Below, piece by piece: positions 45,430 through 56,375 of a stretch of DNA of 64,000 nt. Position numbers and translations under genes: made by a program. The notes under the pieces were generated by a model. The model made no database searches, was not told the DNA's origin, and saw only the letters and a list, made by a program, of their open reading frames with translations. Source of the stretch: Agrobacterium tumefaciens (lineage in GTDB: Bacteria; Pseudomonadota; Alphaproteobacteria; Rhizobiales; Rhizobiaceae); contig NZ_CP039888.1 of NCBI RefSeq assembly GCF_005221325.1, positions 310,001-374,000 of the forward strand, given 5' to 3'. Each line of letters begins with the position of its first letter. The first letter of the stretch is position 1.

Positions 45430-47115
45430 ATGAACGCCCATACCACACAGGACACTTCCATGACCGCTCCGGTGACTTCCGCTTTGACGCCCAACAAGGA
45501 CTGGTGGCGTGGTGCGGTGATCTATCAGATCTACCCGCGCTCCTATCAGGACTCCAATGGCGACGGCATCGGCGATCTCAAGGGCATCACCGACCGGCTG
45601 GCGCATATTGCCGGTCTCGGTGCCGACGCCATCTGGATTTCGCCCTTCTTCACCTCGCCGATGAAGGATTTCGGTTACGACGTCTCGAACTATGTCGATG
45701 TCGATCCGATGTTCGGTACGCTTGCCGATTTCGACGGGCTGATTGCCGAAGCCCACCGGCTTGGCATCCGCGTCATGATCGACCTCGTCCTGTCGCACAC
45801 GTCTGACCAGCATCCGTGGTTCGTGGAAAGCCGCGCCAGCCGCAACAATCCGAAATCGGACTGGTATGTCTGGTCAGAAGCGAAGCCCGATGGCACGCCG
45901 CCCAACAACTGGCTGTCGATCTTCGGCGGCTCGGGCTGGCAGTGGGACCCGACCCGCATGCAATATTACATGCACAACTTCCTGACCTCGCAACCGGACC
46001 TTAACCTGCATAACCCTGAAGTGCAGGAGCAATTGCTCAATATCACCCGCTTCTGGCTGAAGCGCGGCGTCGATGGTTTCCGCCTCGACACTATCAATTT
46101 CTATTTCCACGACCTTGAGCTGCGCGACAACCCGGCGCTGGCGCCGGAGCGCCGCAATGCCTCGACCGCACCTGCGGTCAATCCCTACAATTTCCAGGAA
46201 CATCTCTACGACAAGAACCGCCCGGAAAACATCGCCTTCCTGAAGCGCTTCCGCGCGGTGCTGGACGAATTCCCCGATATCGCCGCCGTCGGCGAAGTGG
46301 GCGACAGCCAGCGCGGTCTCGAAATCGTCGGCGAATATACCTCCGGCGACGACAAGATGCAGATGTGCTATGCCTTCGAATTTCTGGCACCTGATGCGCT
46401 CACCCCGCAGCGCGTCGCTGATGTTCAGGCGGATTTTGCGAAAGCAGCACCGGAAGGCTGGGCCTGCTGGGCCTTCTCCAACCACGATGTCGTGCGCCAT
46501 GTCAGCCGCTGGGGCGAACATGTCGAGGATAAGGATGCCTTCGCCAAGGTGCTCTCGGCACTGCTGATGACGCAGCGCGGCTCCGTCTGCATCTATGAGG
46601 GCGAGGAGTTGGGTCTCACCGAAGCTGAGATCGCGTTTGAAGATTTGCAGGACCCATACGGCATCCAGTTCTGGCCGGAATTCAAGGGCCGCGATGGTTG
46701 CCGCACGCCGATGGTGTGGGATGCGGGCCATGCACAGGCCGGCTTCTCGACGTCGGACAAGACCTGGCTGCCGATTCCAGCCGAACACAGGCAGCGCGCC
46801 GTCAGCGCCCAGCAGGGCAATGAAGCTTCGGTGCTGGAACATTACCGCCGCTTCCTCACCTTCCGCAAAAAACATCCGGCTTTCGCCAAGGGCGGCATCG
46901 AATTCCAGCCAGTGGAGGGCGATGTGCTGAGCTACACCCGCACGGTCGGTAACGAAACCGTTCTTTGCCTTTTCAATCTGTCCGCGACGGCTGCAAAGGC
47001 GACGCTGCCGGAAGGGAACTGGGAGGTTCTCGAAGGCCATGGCTTTGCAAGCAGCCTTGAGGGCAGAAGCGTAGAACTTCCGGCATGGGGCGCTTTCTTC
47101 GCCCGTTACGCCTGA
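45430..47115 (+). CDS. aglA: Alpha-glucosidase AglA (GH13)
   Basis: The 561-residue enzyme hydrolyses imported alpha-glucosides to glucose in the cytoplasm. It is a GH13 protein with IYQIYPRSYQDSNGDGIGDL near the start and catalytic residues Asp220 (GFRLD), Glu289 (VGEVGD) and Asp353 (SNHD). No signal peptide is seen. The ATG at 45430 has GGGAGG 11 bases before it; a later ATG at 45460 is possible. It lies inside the transporter operon, between permease and ATPase genes. Confidence 0.94.
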   Translation: MNAHTTQDTSMTAPVTSALTPNKDWWRGAVIYQIYPRSYQDSNGDGIGDLKGITDRLAHIAGLGADAIWISPFFTSPMKDFGYDVSNYVDVDPMFGTLADFDGLIAEAHRLGIRVMIDLVLSHTSDQHPWFVESRASRNNPKSDWYVWSEAKPDGTPPNNWLSIFGGSGWQWDPTRMQYYMHNFLTSQPDLNLHNPEVQEQLLNITRFWLKRGVDGFRLDTINFYFHDLELRDNPALAPERRNASTAPAVNPYNFQEHLYDKNRPENIAFLKRFRAVLDEFPDIAAVGEVGDSQRGLEIVGEYTSGDDKMQMCYAFEFLAPDALTPQRVADVQADFAKAAPEGWACWAFSNHDVVRHVSRWGEHVEDKDAFAKVLSALLMTQRGSVCIYEGEELGLTEAEIAFEDLQDPYGIQFWPEFKGRDGCRTPMVWDAGHAQAGFSTSDKTWLPIPAEHRQRAVSAQQGNEASVLEHYRRFLTFRKKHPAFAKGGIEFQPVEGDVLSYTRTVGNETVLCLFNLSATAAKATLPEGNWEVLEGHGFASSLEGRSVELPAWGAFFARYA

Positions 47116-47135
47116 CAGAACAGGGAGGAACACCC

Positions 47136-48224
47136 ATGACAAGTCTCGTTCTCAAGGATATCCGCAAATCCTACGGACAGGTGAAGGTCCTGCACGGCAT
47201 CAATCTTCAGATCGAACAGGGCGAATTCATCGTTTTCGTCGGTCCCTCGGGCTGCGGAAAATCGACGCTGCTGCGCATGATCGCCGGTCTGGAGGAAATC
47301 ACCGGCGGCGAGATGTATATTGACGGCCAGCTGGTCAATGAAATCCCGCCCTCGCGGCGGGGTATTGCCATGGTGTTCCAGTCCTATGCGCTTTATCCGC
47401 ATATGACCGTCTATGACAACATGGCCTTCGGCATGAAGATCGCCAAGGAAAACAAGCAGGAGATCGACCGCCGCGTTCGCGCCGCGGCCGAAATTCTGCA
47501 GCTGGCACAATATCTGGAGCGCCTGCCCAAAGCGCTTTCCGGCGGTCAGCGTCAGCGCGTCGCCATCGGCCGCGCCATCTGCCGCAATCCCAAGGTCTTC
47601 CTGTTCGATGAGCCACTGTCGAACCTCGACGCGGCGCTGCGCGTCGCCACCCGCATCGAGATCGCCAAGCTCAACGAGCAGATGGCCGATACGACGATGA
47701 TCTACGTCACCCACGATCAGGTGGAGGCGATGACGCTGGCGGACCGCATCGTGGTTTTGAATGCCGGCCGTGTCGAACAGGTCGGCCCGCCGCTCGAACT
47801 TTACGAAAGGCCGGCAAACCTTTTCGTGGCGCGTTTCATCGGCTCGCCCGCCATGAACATCATCGCCGCGAAGATCGCCGGAACCGGCGAACGTACGTCG
47901 ATCGAACTGGCTGGTGGCAAGACGCTCGCCGTCAGCGTTCCGACCCCTGCCACCGAGCAAAGTAAGGCTGCGAGCTTCGGGGTTCGGCCCGAAGATCTCA
48001 GCATCGTCACCGGCGATGATTACCTTTTCGAAGGCAAGGTCGCGATTGTCGAGGCTCTGGGTGAAGTGACACTGCTTTATCTCGATGCCCCGAAGGGTCA
48101 GGAGCCGATCATCGTCAAGGTGCCGGGCATTGTTTCCGTCAGCAAGGGCGAAACACTGCGGTTTGCCGCGCCCCAGGAAAAGCTCCACCTCTTTGATGCC
48201 GCGGGCAAGACCTACCGCCCCTAA
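47136..48224 (+). CDS. aglK: Alpha-glucoside ABC transporter ATPase AglK
   Basis: The 362-residue ATPase powers the Agl transporter. It shows Walker A GPSGCGKST (36-44), the Q-loop FQSYALYPHM, the signature LSGGQRQR (134-141) and Walker B LFDEP (156-160), plus a C-terminal MalK-like regulatory domain. GGGAGG precedes the ATG at 47136; the frame overlaps the aglA end in another phase if extended. It is the last gene before a clear terminator. Confidence 0.95.
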   Translation: MTSLVLKDIRKSYGQVKVLHGINLQIEQGEFIVFVGPSGCGKSTLLRMIAGLEEITGGEMYIDGQLVNEIPPSRRGIAMVFQSYALYPHMTVYDNMAFGMKIAKENKQEIDRRVRAAAEILQLAQYLERLPKALSGGQRQRVAIGRAICRNPKVFLFDEPLSNLDAALRVATRIEIAKLNEQMADTTMIYVTHDQVEAMTLADRIVVLNAGRVEQVGPPLELYERPANLFVARFIGSPAMNIIAAKIAGTGERTSIELAGGKTLAVSVPTPATEQSKAASFGVRPEDLSIVTGDDYLFEGKVAIVEALGEVTLLYLDAPKGQEPIIVKVPGIVSVSKGETLRFAAPQEKLHLFDAAGKTYRP

Positions 48225-48246
48225 GGGACCGCGATCTGGAAAGTTT

Positions 48247-48276
48247 ACCCCGGAACACCCCCGTTCCGGGGTTTTT
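48247..48276 (+). terminator. Terminator of the agl operon
   Basis: ACCCCGGAAC (48247-48256) pairs with GTTCCGGGGT (48263-48272) with a 6-base loop, followed by TTTT. It sits about 20 bp after the aglK stop and is a typical Rho-independent terminator. Confidence 0.92.
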
Positions 48277-48464
48277 CATGGCTTTTTTGCCCTTGTGGAA
48301 AAACACCGGAAATGTCCCGCTTCCGGCCTCTTTAAGAGAGGTCTGATATGAATTGTTAAAGACTATGGCCTAGTCTCGACCCATCGAATGAGCATGGGAG
48401 TCTGGGCGTGCAGAGCGGTGCGGGTGTCATCAGGAACCATTACCTGAGCAAGGAAGAATCCTTC

Positions 48465-48821
48465 ATGTACGACCGTGAAAACCGGTTTCGCATGGAAGAT
48501 ACCATGAATGCGGCACGCATCGAATATACCGAAAAGGCCGTGATGCACATGGCGGCGCGCCGCTGTGATGTCATCCGCATTTCCCAGACCGAAGCGGTGC
48601 TGGCGCTGCTGACGAAATATAACCTGCCCAACCAGTTCTATCTCGATATTCCCGATGCCCGCATCAGCAAGATCGGCTGCGTGATGTTGCGCGTCAACGC
48701 CAACAACACCATCCACGTCCGCTTCCTGCGCATGCTGACGCAGAAAGAGCTGGACCGTATCTTCGTGTTCAGCACGCATCCGGCGCACAGGGACCGGAAG
48801 CTTGATATCAGGTCGTTCTGA
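48465..48821 (+). CDS. PilZ-like small protein
   Basis: The 118-residue product is soluble. The pattern RRCDVIRISQTEAVLALLTK, then NQFYLDIPD, IGCVMLRVNANNTIHVRFLR suggests a PilZ-like beta-barrel, but the c-di-GMP motifs (RxxxR and D/NxSxxG) are degenerate. AAGGAAG lies 10 bases before the ATG at 48465; a GTG 19 codons upstream (48408) is an alternative. It lies alone between the agl terminator and a gene on the opposite strand. Function unknown. Confidence 0.65.
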   Translation: MYDRENRFRMEDTMNAARIEYTEKAVMHMAARRCDVIRISQTEAVLALLTKYNLPNQFYLDIPDARISKIGCVMLRVNANNTIHVRFLRMLTQKELDRIFVFSTHPAHRDRKLDIRSF

Positions 48822-48841
48822 GACTCTGATAGTCTGCGGCC

Positions 48842-50206
48842 TTAAGAAAGCCCGCCCAGAGCCGTCTGTTTCAGTTTTACATCTGGCACCTCGGTGAAGG
48901 TCAGGTCACCGCGGCCGAAATAGGACTTCTGGTTGGTGGCCGACCAGTCGTTGCAGACGAGCTTGTAGCGCCCTTTCTGTTCCGGTTTCTCCGGCATGGC
49001 ATAGAGATAGTCGCCGGTGCGTGCAGTGAGCGGAATGTCGCCATCCTGGTTGCAGCGTTTGAGGATTTCGGCAAGCGCCTCGCCATCCACTTCCGTCACC
49101 ATCAGCTTGCCGTCGAAACGCAGCGAGGCGTTGAAGTCGTAGCGGCGAATGTCGCCCTCTGGCAGGCCTGCGCCGAAGGATGTGTGGCCAACGAAACCGA
49201 CATCCGCGCCGGTCTTTGCCGCGATGAGTTGCGCCACATGGCGGCCGGCCTCGTCGACAGTCATCGCCTTGGCGGACTTACCGACGACTTCCCGTTCTTC
49301 CGCGGTCAGGTGCTTTTCAAGCGTTTGCTCGATCAGGGTCTTGAGGGCAGGGGAGGCGGGAGCGTCACGATCGATGGCGATCGCCTCGATAGTCGCGGCC
49401 TTGCCGGCCGCCGAAATGGTCGCCACCGTCATGGAAGTGCACCATGAGCCGGTATGGACATAACGCGTAGCGCCCTGTTCGTGCACGAAGTTCAGGTGAT
49501 CATGGCCGCCGACAAGCAAGGTGCCATCCGGCAGCAGCGGCAGTATATCGCGGTCGGCGACGACGCCGGCGTGGCTGAGAACGATGTTGATCGCATCCCG
49601 TTTGACGATACGAGGAAGATTGGCCTTGGCCCACTCGATAGGCTGCGGAATGTCGAGCATTTCGCGCGTGGCCTTCGGGTAGGTGTTGATCGCATTGGTG
49701 GCGAGGCCCGCCACGATGATCTGCCGCCCGCCGATGCTCACCTCGGCACTATCAGGCGCATAGGGCTTTCCGTCGCGCTTATCGATGATGTTGGACAGCA
49801 CGGTGATACCGAGTGCCTGGGCACGGGTAACAAAATTGGCGAGGTCATTATCGATATCAGGCTCATGATTGCCGATATTGACGACGGTGGGAGCGAGCTT
49901 GGCGAGTGCTGCAAGGAACGTCCATTCGATTTCGCCAGCCGAACGTGTGGCCACCGCGTTGCCGAGTTCGAAAAGGTCGCCATTCAGCAAGGTAATGTGC
50001 GGTGCCTTGTCGGCGGCGATGTGGGTTTCTATTGCTGCGAGAAGCTGGCCGATACGCTCATAGGCCGAATGCAGGTCGGAGATGACGATCGCACGCAGCG
50101 CCACGTCCTGCGCCATAACAGGCGTCGCCGTCACCAGCAGCGGCAGCATGGCGGTGCCTGCCATAAGCTTCAACACATCGCGGCGTTTGCTTGAGAAAAT
50201 CGTCAT
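48842..50206 (-). CDS. Tat-exported metallophosphatase / 5'-nucleotidase-like protein
   Basis: The 454-residue product has a Tat signal: KRRDVLKLMAGTAML then a hydrophobic stretch to VMAQD. The calcineurin-like core shows the metal ligands in order: SDLHSA, NGDLFELG, GNHEPD, SHAG and GGHDHLNF. The C-terminal 130 residues match the 5'-nucleotidase-type C-domain (LPEGDIRRYDFNASL). Such enzymes remove phosphate from nucleotides in the periplasm. The start at 50206 is favoured because it places the twin arginine correctly; an ATG at 50218 is an alternative. Confidence 0.87.
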   Translation of the reverse strand: MTIFSSKRRDVLKLMAGTAMLPLLVTATPVMAQDVALRAIVISDLHSAYERIGQLLAAIETHIAADKAPHITLLNGDLFELGNAVATRSAGEIEWTFLAALAKLAPTVVNIGNHEPDIDNDLANFVTRAQALGITVLSNIIDKRDGKPYAPDSAEVSIGGRQIIVAGLATNAINTYPKATREMLDIPQPIEWAKANLPRIVKRDAINIVLSHAGVVADRDILPLLPDGTLLVGGHDHLNFVHEQGATRYVHTGSWCTSMTVATISAAGKAATIEAIAIDRDAPASPALKTLIEQTLEKHLTAEEREVVGKSAKAMTVDEAGRHVAQLIAAKTGADVGFVGHTSFGAGLPEGDIRRYDFNASLRFDGKLMVTEVDGEALAEILKRCNQDGDIPLTARTGDYLYAMPEKPEQKGRYKLVCNDWSATNQKSYFGRGDLTFTEVPDVKLKQTALGGLS

Positions 50207-50423
50207 GTCTTGCCCCATGGTCCGAAACTGCACCACCGCCCCCCGGCTGGCTGAGAAGGCCCTAACGGGCAATCATCACAGCCGCATGACAAGTTTGGCG
50301 TTTCAGACATGGGAAATAAAGCGGTTTCTGCACTGGATCGTCAGGCACGAAAAAGTGCAGCGGACTTTGCCGCAAAACAGAGTTGGAGGGCGAAAACCGC
50401 GTTCGGCCTTCGCCTTCCTGATA

Positions 50424-52244
<1,821 letters not shown>

Positions 52245-52365
52245 GGGCGTTCATCCTGTTCGTTGGTCGGCAACCGGCGTTCCGGGAGGTGAGCGGCCGG
52301 TTGTCGTGTTTCACTCTTCATGTCGTTGGGCGTTTCGCGGGCCGCGGATACGGCGGCCGCGTGGT

Positions 52366-53064
52366 TTATGGCGCCCAGTATATATCCACGGGCGTTTCTG
52401 CCCGGTTCAGCACGGCACGGACAGGCATTTCGTCCTCATCCTCGCCCGATTGTGCTTTCTCCAGCGTCGCTTTCTTGGCCGCACCTTCGATATGCAGCAC
52501 CAGAAAATCGGCGTCATGCAGGCTGGAGAAGTTGAACGTCAACCGCTCCTCTCCGGCATTCTCCGCCGCCATGGTCAAGACGCCACGCGGCTCATCGAGA
52601 TCAAGCGCTTCATAGAGATTGTCGCCGCCCGGGAAGAACGATGCCGTGTGGCCATCCGTTCCCATGCCGAGAATGACGACGTCGAAAGGATTGCAGATCG
52701 CTTCGGTCTTGACGGTCGCAAGTGTGGCCGCATCCTCCGGCGAGGCCGCCGGCTGGAACAGCGGCACGAAATAAGCCGCCTTCGCCTTGTCCTGCAAAAG
52801 GTTCTCGGCAACGAGGCGATGGTTCGAACGGTCGCTTTCCGGCGGCACGAAACGCTCGTCCACCAGCGTCACGCTGATATTGGGCCAGTCGAGTTCGTGC
52901 CGGGATAGCGCCTGAAAGAACAGCTTCGGTGTCGAGCCGCCGGAGACCGCAATGCTTGCGGTCCCTCGTTCCTTGGTTGCCGCATCAAGGCGTTTGGCAA
53001 CCTCCGCCGCCAAGGCGGTGGCCAGCGCGGCGGCGGTGTCGAAGACGTGGATCGTTTCGCTCAT
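52366..53064 (-). CDS. pgl: 6-phosphogluconolactonase
   Basis: Pgl hydrolyses 6-phosphogluconolactone from Zwf to 6-phosphogluconate. The 232-residue product has the SGGSTPKLFFQAL phosphate-binding motif, TLVDERFVPPESDRSN and GMGTDGHTASFFPG. An upstream ATG (53085) overlaps zwf, but GAGGG precedes the ATG at 53064. It lies 10 bp after zwf and 121 bp before edd. Confidence 0.95.
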   Translation of the reverse strand: MSETIHVFDTAAALATALAAEVAKRLDAATKERGTASIAVSGGSTPKLFFQALSRHELDWPNISVTLVDERFVPPESDRSNHRLVAENLLQDKAKAAYFVPLFQPAASPEDAATLATVKTEAICNPFDVVILGMGTDGHTASFFPGGDNLYEALDLDEPRGVLTMAAENAGEERLTFNFSSLHDADFLVLHIEGAAKKATLEKAQSGEDEDEMPVRAVLNRAETPVDIYWAP

Positions 53065-53074
53065 CGCCCGGCCC

Positions 53075-54550
53075 TCAGTCGGCATCGTGCCAGGTGCGGC
53101 CGTCGCGCTCGATCAGTGCGATCGAGCCGCTCGGACCCCAGGTGCCGGCCGTATAACCCTGCACGCCCTGGCCAAGCTCTTCCCAGCTCTTGAGGATCGG
53201 ATCGACCCAGTCCCACGCGGCCTCGACCTCGTCGCGGCGCATGAACAATGTCTGATTGGAGCGGATGGTATCCATCAAAAGCCGCTCATAGGCATCGGGG
53301 CTGCGCACGTTGAAGGCTTCGGCAAAGCTCATGTCCAGCGAGACCTGACGAAGGCGCATGCCGCCCGGGCCGGGGTCCTTGATGAGGAGCGACTGCTTGA
53401 CGCCTTCATCCGGCTGCAGGCGAATGACGAGCTTGTTGGCTTCGATCTTGCCGGCCGCATCGTCAAAGATCGAATGCGGAATCTGCTTGAAGGTGACGAC
53501 GATTTCCGAAACGCGGGTCGCCAGACGCTTGCCTGTGCGAATGTAGAAGGGAACGCCGGCCCAGCGCCAGTTGGCGATTTCCGCCTTGATGGCGACGAAG
53601 GTTTCGGTGTTGGAAACGCCGCCTTCCAGCTCTTCCAGATAGCCCTTGACCGGACCACCGGCGGAAGCACCGGCGCGGTACTGGCCGCGAACGGTCAGCT
53701 TTTCAACATTGCTGGTATCGATCGGCTTCAGCGAACGCAGGACCTTCAGCTTTTCGTCGCGCACGGCTTCCGATTTCATCGAAGCGGGTGGCTCCATGGC
53801 CACGAGGCAAAGCAGCTGGAGGATATGGTTCTGCACCATGTCACGCAGCGCCCCGGCCTTGTCGTAATAACCGGCGCGGCCTTCAAGACCGACCGCTTCG
53901 GCAACTGTGATCTGTACGTGGTCGATATGGGCGGAATTCCACAGCGGCTCGTAAAGCGCATTGGCGAAACGCAGCGCCATCAGGTTCTGCACCGTCTCCT
54001 TGCCGAGATAGTGGTCGATGCGGAAGATCTGCTCTTCCTTGAAGACGTGGCCGATGGTGTCGTTGAGTTCCTGGGCGGAGGCCAAATCGCGGCCGATCGG
54101 CTTTTCAACGACGATACGGGTCGAGCGGGTGATGAGCTTGTGTTCGCGGATCTTGTCGGCGATATCGCCGAAAATGCCGGGCGCGACGGCCAGATAAAAG
54201 GCGCGCACGCGCTCCTTGCCCTCGTCGAGCAGCTTCTTCAGCACATCCCAGCCATTGGTGCCCTTGGCATCAACGGGCACATAAAAAAGCCTGTTCAGGA
54301 ACACGGCAACCTGCGCGTCGTCATATTCGCCGGCCTTCAGGTGTTCCTTCAGGGCGTCCTGCGCGAATTTGCGATATTCCTCATGGGTCATGACCGAACG
54401 CGACGCGCCGATGATGCGGGTCGGTTCCGTGAACTGGCCTTCAACCTGCCGGTGATAAAGGGCCGGCAGAAGCTTGCGCTCGGCAAGATCGCCCGTGCCG
54501 CCGAAAACGACACAATCAAAAGGTTCAACAGGAATGATCTGACTGCTCAT
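53075..54550 (-). CDS. zwf: Glucose-6-phosphate 1-dehydrogenase
   Basis: Zwf starts both the pentose phosphate and Entner-Doudoroff routes by oxidising glucose-6-phosphate. The 491-residue product has an N-terminal NADP-binding motif (VVFGGTGDLAERKLLPALY) and the active-site signature RIDHYLGKETVQNLMALRF. Length is normal. It is the first gene of the operon; GAGAG lies 8 bases before the ATG. Confidence 0.97.
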   Translation of the reverse strand: MSSQIIPVEPFDCVVFGGTGDLAERKLLPALYHRQVEGQFTEPTRIIGASRSVMTHEEYRKFAQDALKEHLKAGEYDDAQVAVFLNRLFYVPVDAKGTNGWDVLKKLLDEGKERVRAFYLAVAPGIFGDIADKIREHKLITRSTRIVVEKPIGRDLASAQELNDTIGHVFKEEQIFRIDHYLGKETVQNLMALRFANALYEPLWNSAHIDHVQITVAEAVGLEGRAGYYDKAGALRDMVQNHILQLLCLVAMEPPASMKSEAVRDEKLKVLRSLKPIDTSNVEKLTVRGQYRAGASAGGPVKGYLEELEGGVSNTETFVAIKAEIANWRWAGVPFYIRTGKRLATRVSEIVVTFKQIPHSIFDDAAGKIEANKLVIRLQPDEGVKQSLLIKDPGPGGMRLRQVSLDMSFAEAFNVRSPDAYERLLMDTIRSNQTLFMRRDEVEAAWDWVDPILKSWEELGQGVQGYTAGTWGPSGSIALIERDGRTWHDAD

Positions 54551-54663
54551 ATCGATTCTCTCGATCTTTAAAGGTTGGGGGCATCAATAATCTAATCGAT
54601 TTAAAAATGCCAGACTCAGTTGGGTGAAATTATGAATTTTGGTTTTGCCGAGCTTTGAAACGC

Positions 54664-55050
54664 TCATGCGGTGATCTCAGTCACTCTGCCATGCGCCGGG
54701 AAAGTGCTGGTTCTGAAGATGCCTTTGGCAGGCGGTGGAACCGAAAAAAAGAAAAACACAAGGACAGCGGCAATCCCTCGCCAGAGTTGTTGGCTCTTTT
54801 TTGCATCCCTTGTTTCACTGCTTTGCTCGACGCTGTCCAGCAGCATCTGCGCTTCTACGAGCTGCCGCGCGGCAACGCGAATCTCTATTCCGCCAAAAGC
54901 CACGGTGTAGTGCCAGAATATCGACGCGGACTGGGAGGGAATGGCGATCGTCGGAATTCCATAGGCCTGCAGAAACGAGGATGTCACCGCTGTTTCAGCG
55001 AGACCATAACCCGTCGCGATCGTAACAAGCTTGTCATCCGGTTTTTCCAT
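54664..55050 (-). CDS. DUF2007-like membrane protein
   Basis: The 128-residue product resembles DUF2007 'putative signal transducing' proteins in its first 75 residues: ATGYGLAETAVTSSFLQAYG, IPTIAIPS, then FGGIEIRVAARQLVEAQMLL. A hydrophobic helix follows (about 92-106, GIAAVLVFFFFSVPPPA). GGGAGCTTCA precedes the ATG at 55050. It lies between zwf and the oxidoreductase gene on the same strand. No function is known to me. Confidence 0.72.
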   Translation of the reverse strand: MEKPDDKLVTIATGYGLAETAVTSSFLQAYGIPTIAIPSQSASIFWHYTVAFGGIEIRVAARQLVEAQMLLDSVEQSSETRDAKKSQQLWRGIAAVLVFFFFSVPPPAKGIFRTSTFPAHGRVTEITA

Positions 55051-55076
55051 TGAAGCTCCCTATGCGTCCTGAAGGA

Positions 55077-56363
55077 TCAAAACCTGTCTCGCAACGCGAA
55101 CCATGAGAGCGCCATGAAAAGCAGCGGCGCGCGCAGCGATGCCCCACCGGGGAAGGCGGGCACCCTCAGCCGCGCGAAGGGGGCCAGCATATCCTTCTTG
55201 CCGAGAACGAGATCGGCATAAAGCTTGCCGCAATAATTCGACAGCATCACCCCGTGGCCGGAGTAACCGCCAATGGAGGTGACGCCGGGCATGACCTCGC
55301 GCACGAAGACCTTGCGTGGCAGGGTAATGCCGACGGACCCGCCCCAGGAATGGGTGATTTCGACGGCCTTCAGCTCGGGATAGATTTCCGCGATCTGCCG
55401 GCGGATATGGCTGGAAATATCGCGCGGCGCATCGGCCGTATAGGCCTCGCGCCCGCCAAACAGCAGCCGGTTGTCCGCCGTCTTACGGAAATAACGCACC
55501 ACGAAACGGGAGTCGGCCACCGCTTCCTTGCCGGGGATGATATCAGGATAGGCGTCGAGCGGTGCGGTGGCACCGATGAAGGAACGGATCGGCATGATAT
55601 GGGCCGCCGTCACCGGTTCCAGATTGCCGATATAGGCATTGGTGGCGATCAGCACCCGTGGCGCGGTGATTGTGCCGAAGGGGGTTTCGATGATGGTCTT
55701 GCCGCCGACCTGCCGGATGGATTTCGCCGGCGTCATTTCATAGATGTCGGCGCCTGCGGCCTTCGCCGCTTTCGCAAGCCCGACCAGCAGTTTCAGCGGG
55801 TGGATATGGCCAGTGCCGGTATCGCGCGTACCGCCGAAATAATGGGTGGAGCCGACACGTTTGCGCGCCTCGCCACGCTCCATGTAGGAAATATGCGGAT
55901 AGCCGTAGCGGTTGTTCATTGCATCCACGCTACGCCGATAGTCGTCCTCATAGGCCGCCTTGTGCGCCACATAAAGCTGCCCCGGCAGATAGTCCATGTC
56001 GATGCCGCGGCTGCTGGCGAAGTCGCGTACGTAATTCTTGGCATCCTCGGCAATGTCGAACAGCAGCTTGGATTGCTCGAAGCCGATCTCGCCTTCCATC
56101 TCGTCCGGAAAGGAGCGCTGGCCGGTGCCGAACTGGCCGCCATTGCGGCCGGAAGCACCGTCGCCAAAACGATGCGCTTCGATGAGGGCGACGGAAACGC
56201 CGTTTTCGGCGAGGTTACAGGCGGCCTGAAGGCCGGTATAGCCGCCGCCGATGATCGCGACATCAACCTGCTTCGACCCGTCGAGGGCCGGATAGTCCGG
56301 CCGCTCGCCGACGGTTGCCTGATACCAGGATAGTCCCGGCGCAATCGGGCTTTGCCATGTCAT
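55077..56363 (-). CDS. FAD-dependent amine oxidoreductase (PuuB-like)
   Basis: The 428-residue product is a DadA/PuuB-type flavin oxidase. The FAD motif DVAIIGGGYTGLQAACNLAE lies at about residues 31-50, with GASGRNGGQFGTGQRSFPDE typical of gamma-glutamylputrescine oxidase, and GYSGHGVMLSNYCGKLYADL near the C-terminus. It follows the glutamine-synthetase-like gene by 12 bp, so the two probably work in gamma-glutamyl-polyamine breakdown. Substrate is inferred from pairing. Confidence 0.85.
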   Translation of the reverse strand: MTWQSPIAPGLSWYQATVGERPDYPALDGSKQVDVAIIGGGYTGLQAACNLAENGVSVALIEAHRFGDGASGRNGGQFGTGQRSFPDEMEGEIGFEQSKLLFDIAEDAKNYVRDFASSRGIDMDYLPGQLYVAHKAAYEDDYRRSVDAMNNRYGYPHISYMERGEARKRVGSTHYFGGTRDTGTGHIHPLKLLVGLAKAAKAAGADIYEMTPAKSIRQVGGKTIIETPFGTITAPRVLIATNAYIGNLEPVTAAHIMPIRSFIGATAPLDAYPDIIPGKEAVADSRFVVRYFRKTADNRLLFGGREAYTADAPRDISSHIRRQIAEIYPELKAVEITHSWGGSVGITLPRKVFVREVMPGVTSIGGYSGHGVMLSNYCGKLYADLVLGKKDMLAPFARLRVPAFPGGASLRAPLLFMALSWFALRDRF

Positions 56364-56375
56364 GCTCGTGGTTCC

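Noticed and set aside
47529..47538. AAAGCGCTTT inside aglK, the same 10-mer as in the AglR operators
   Set aside because: It falls on the codons for the KALS part of the conserved LSGGQ region, so chance is the simpler explanation; a downstream auxiliary operator cannot be excluded but is unsupported.
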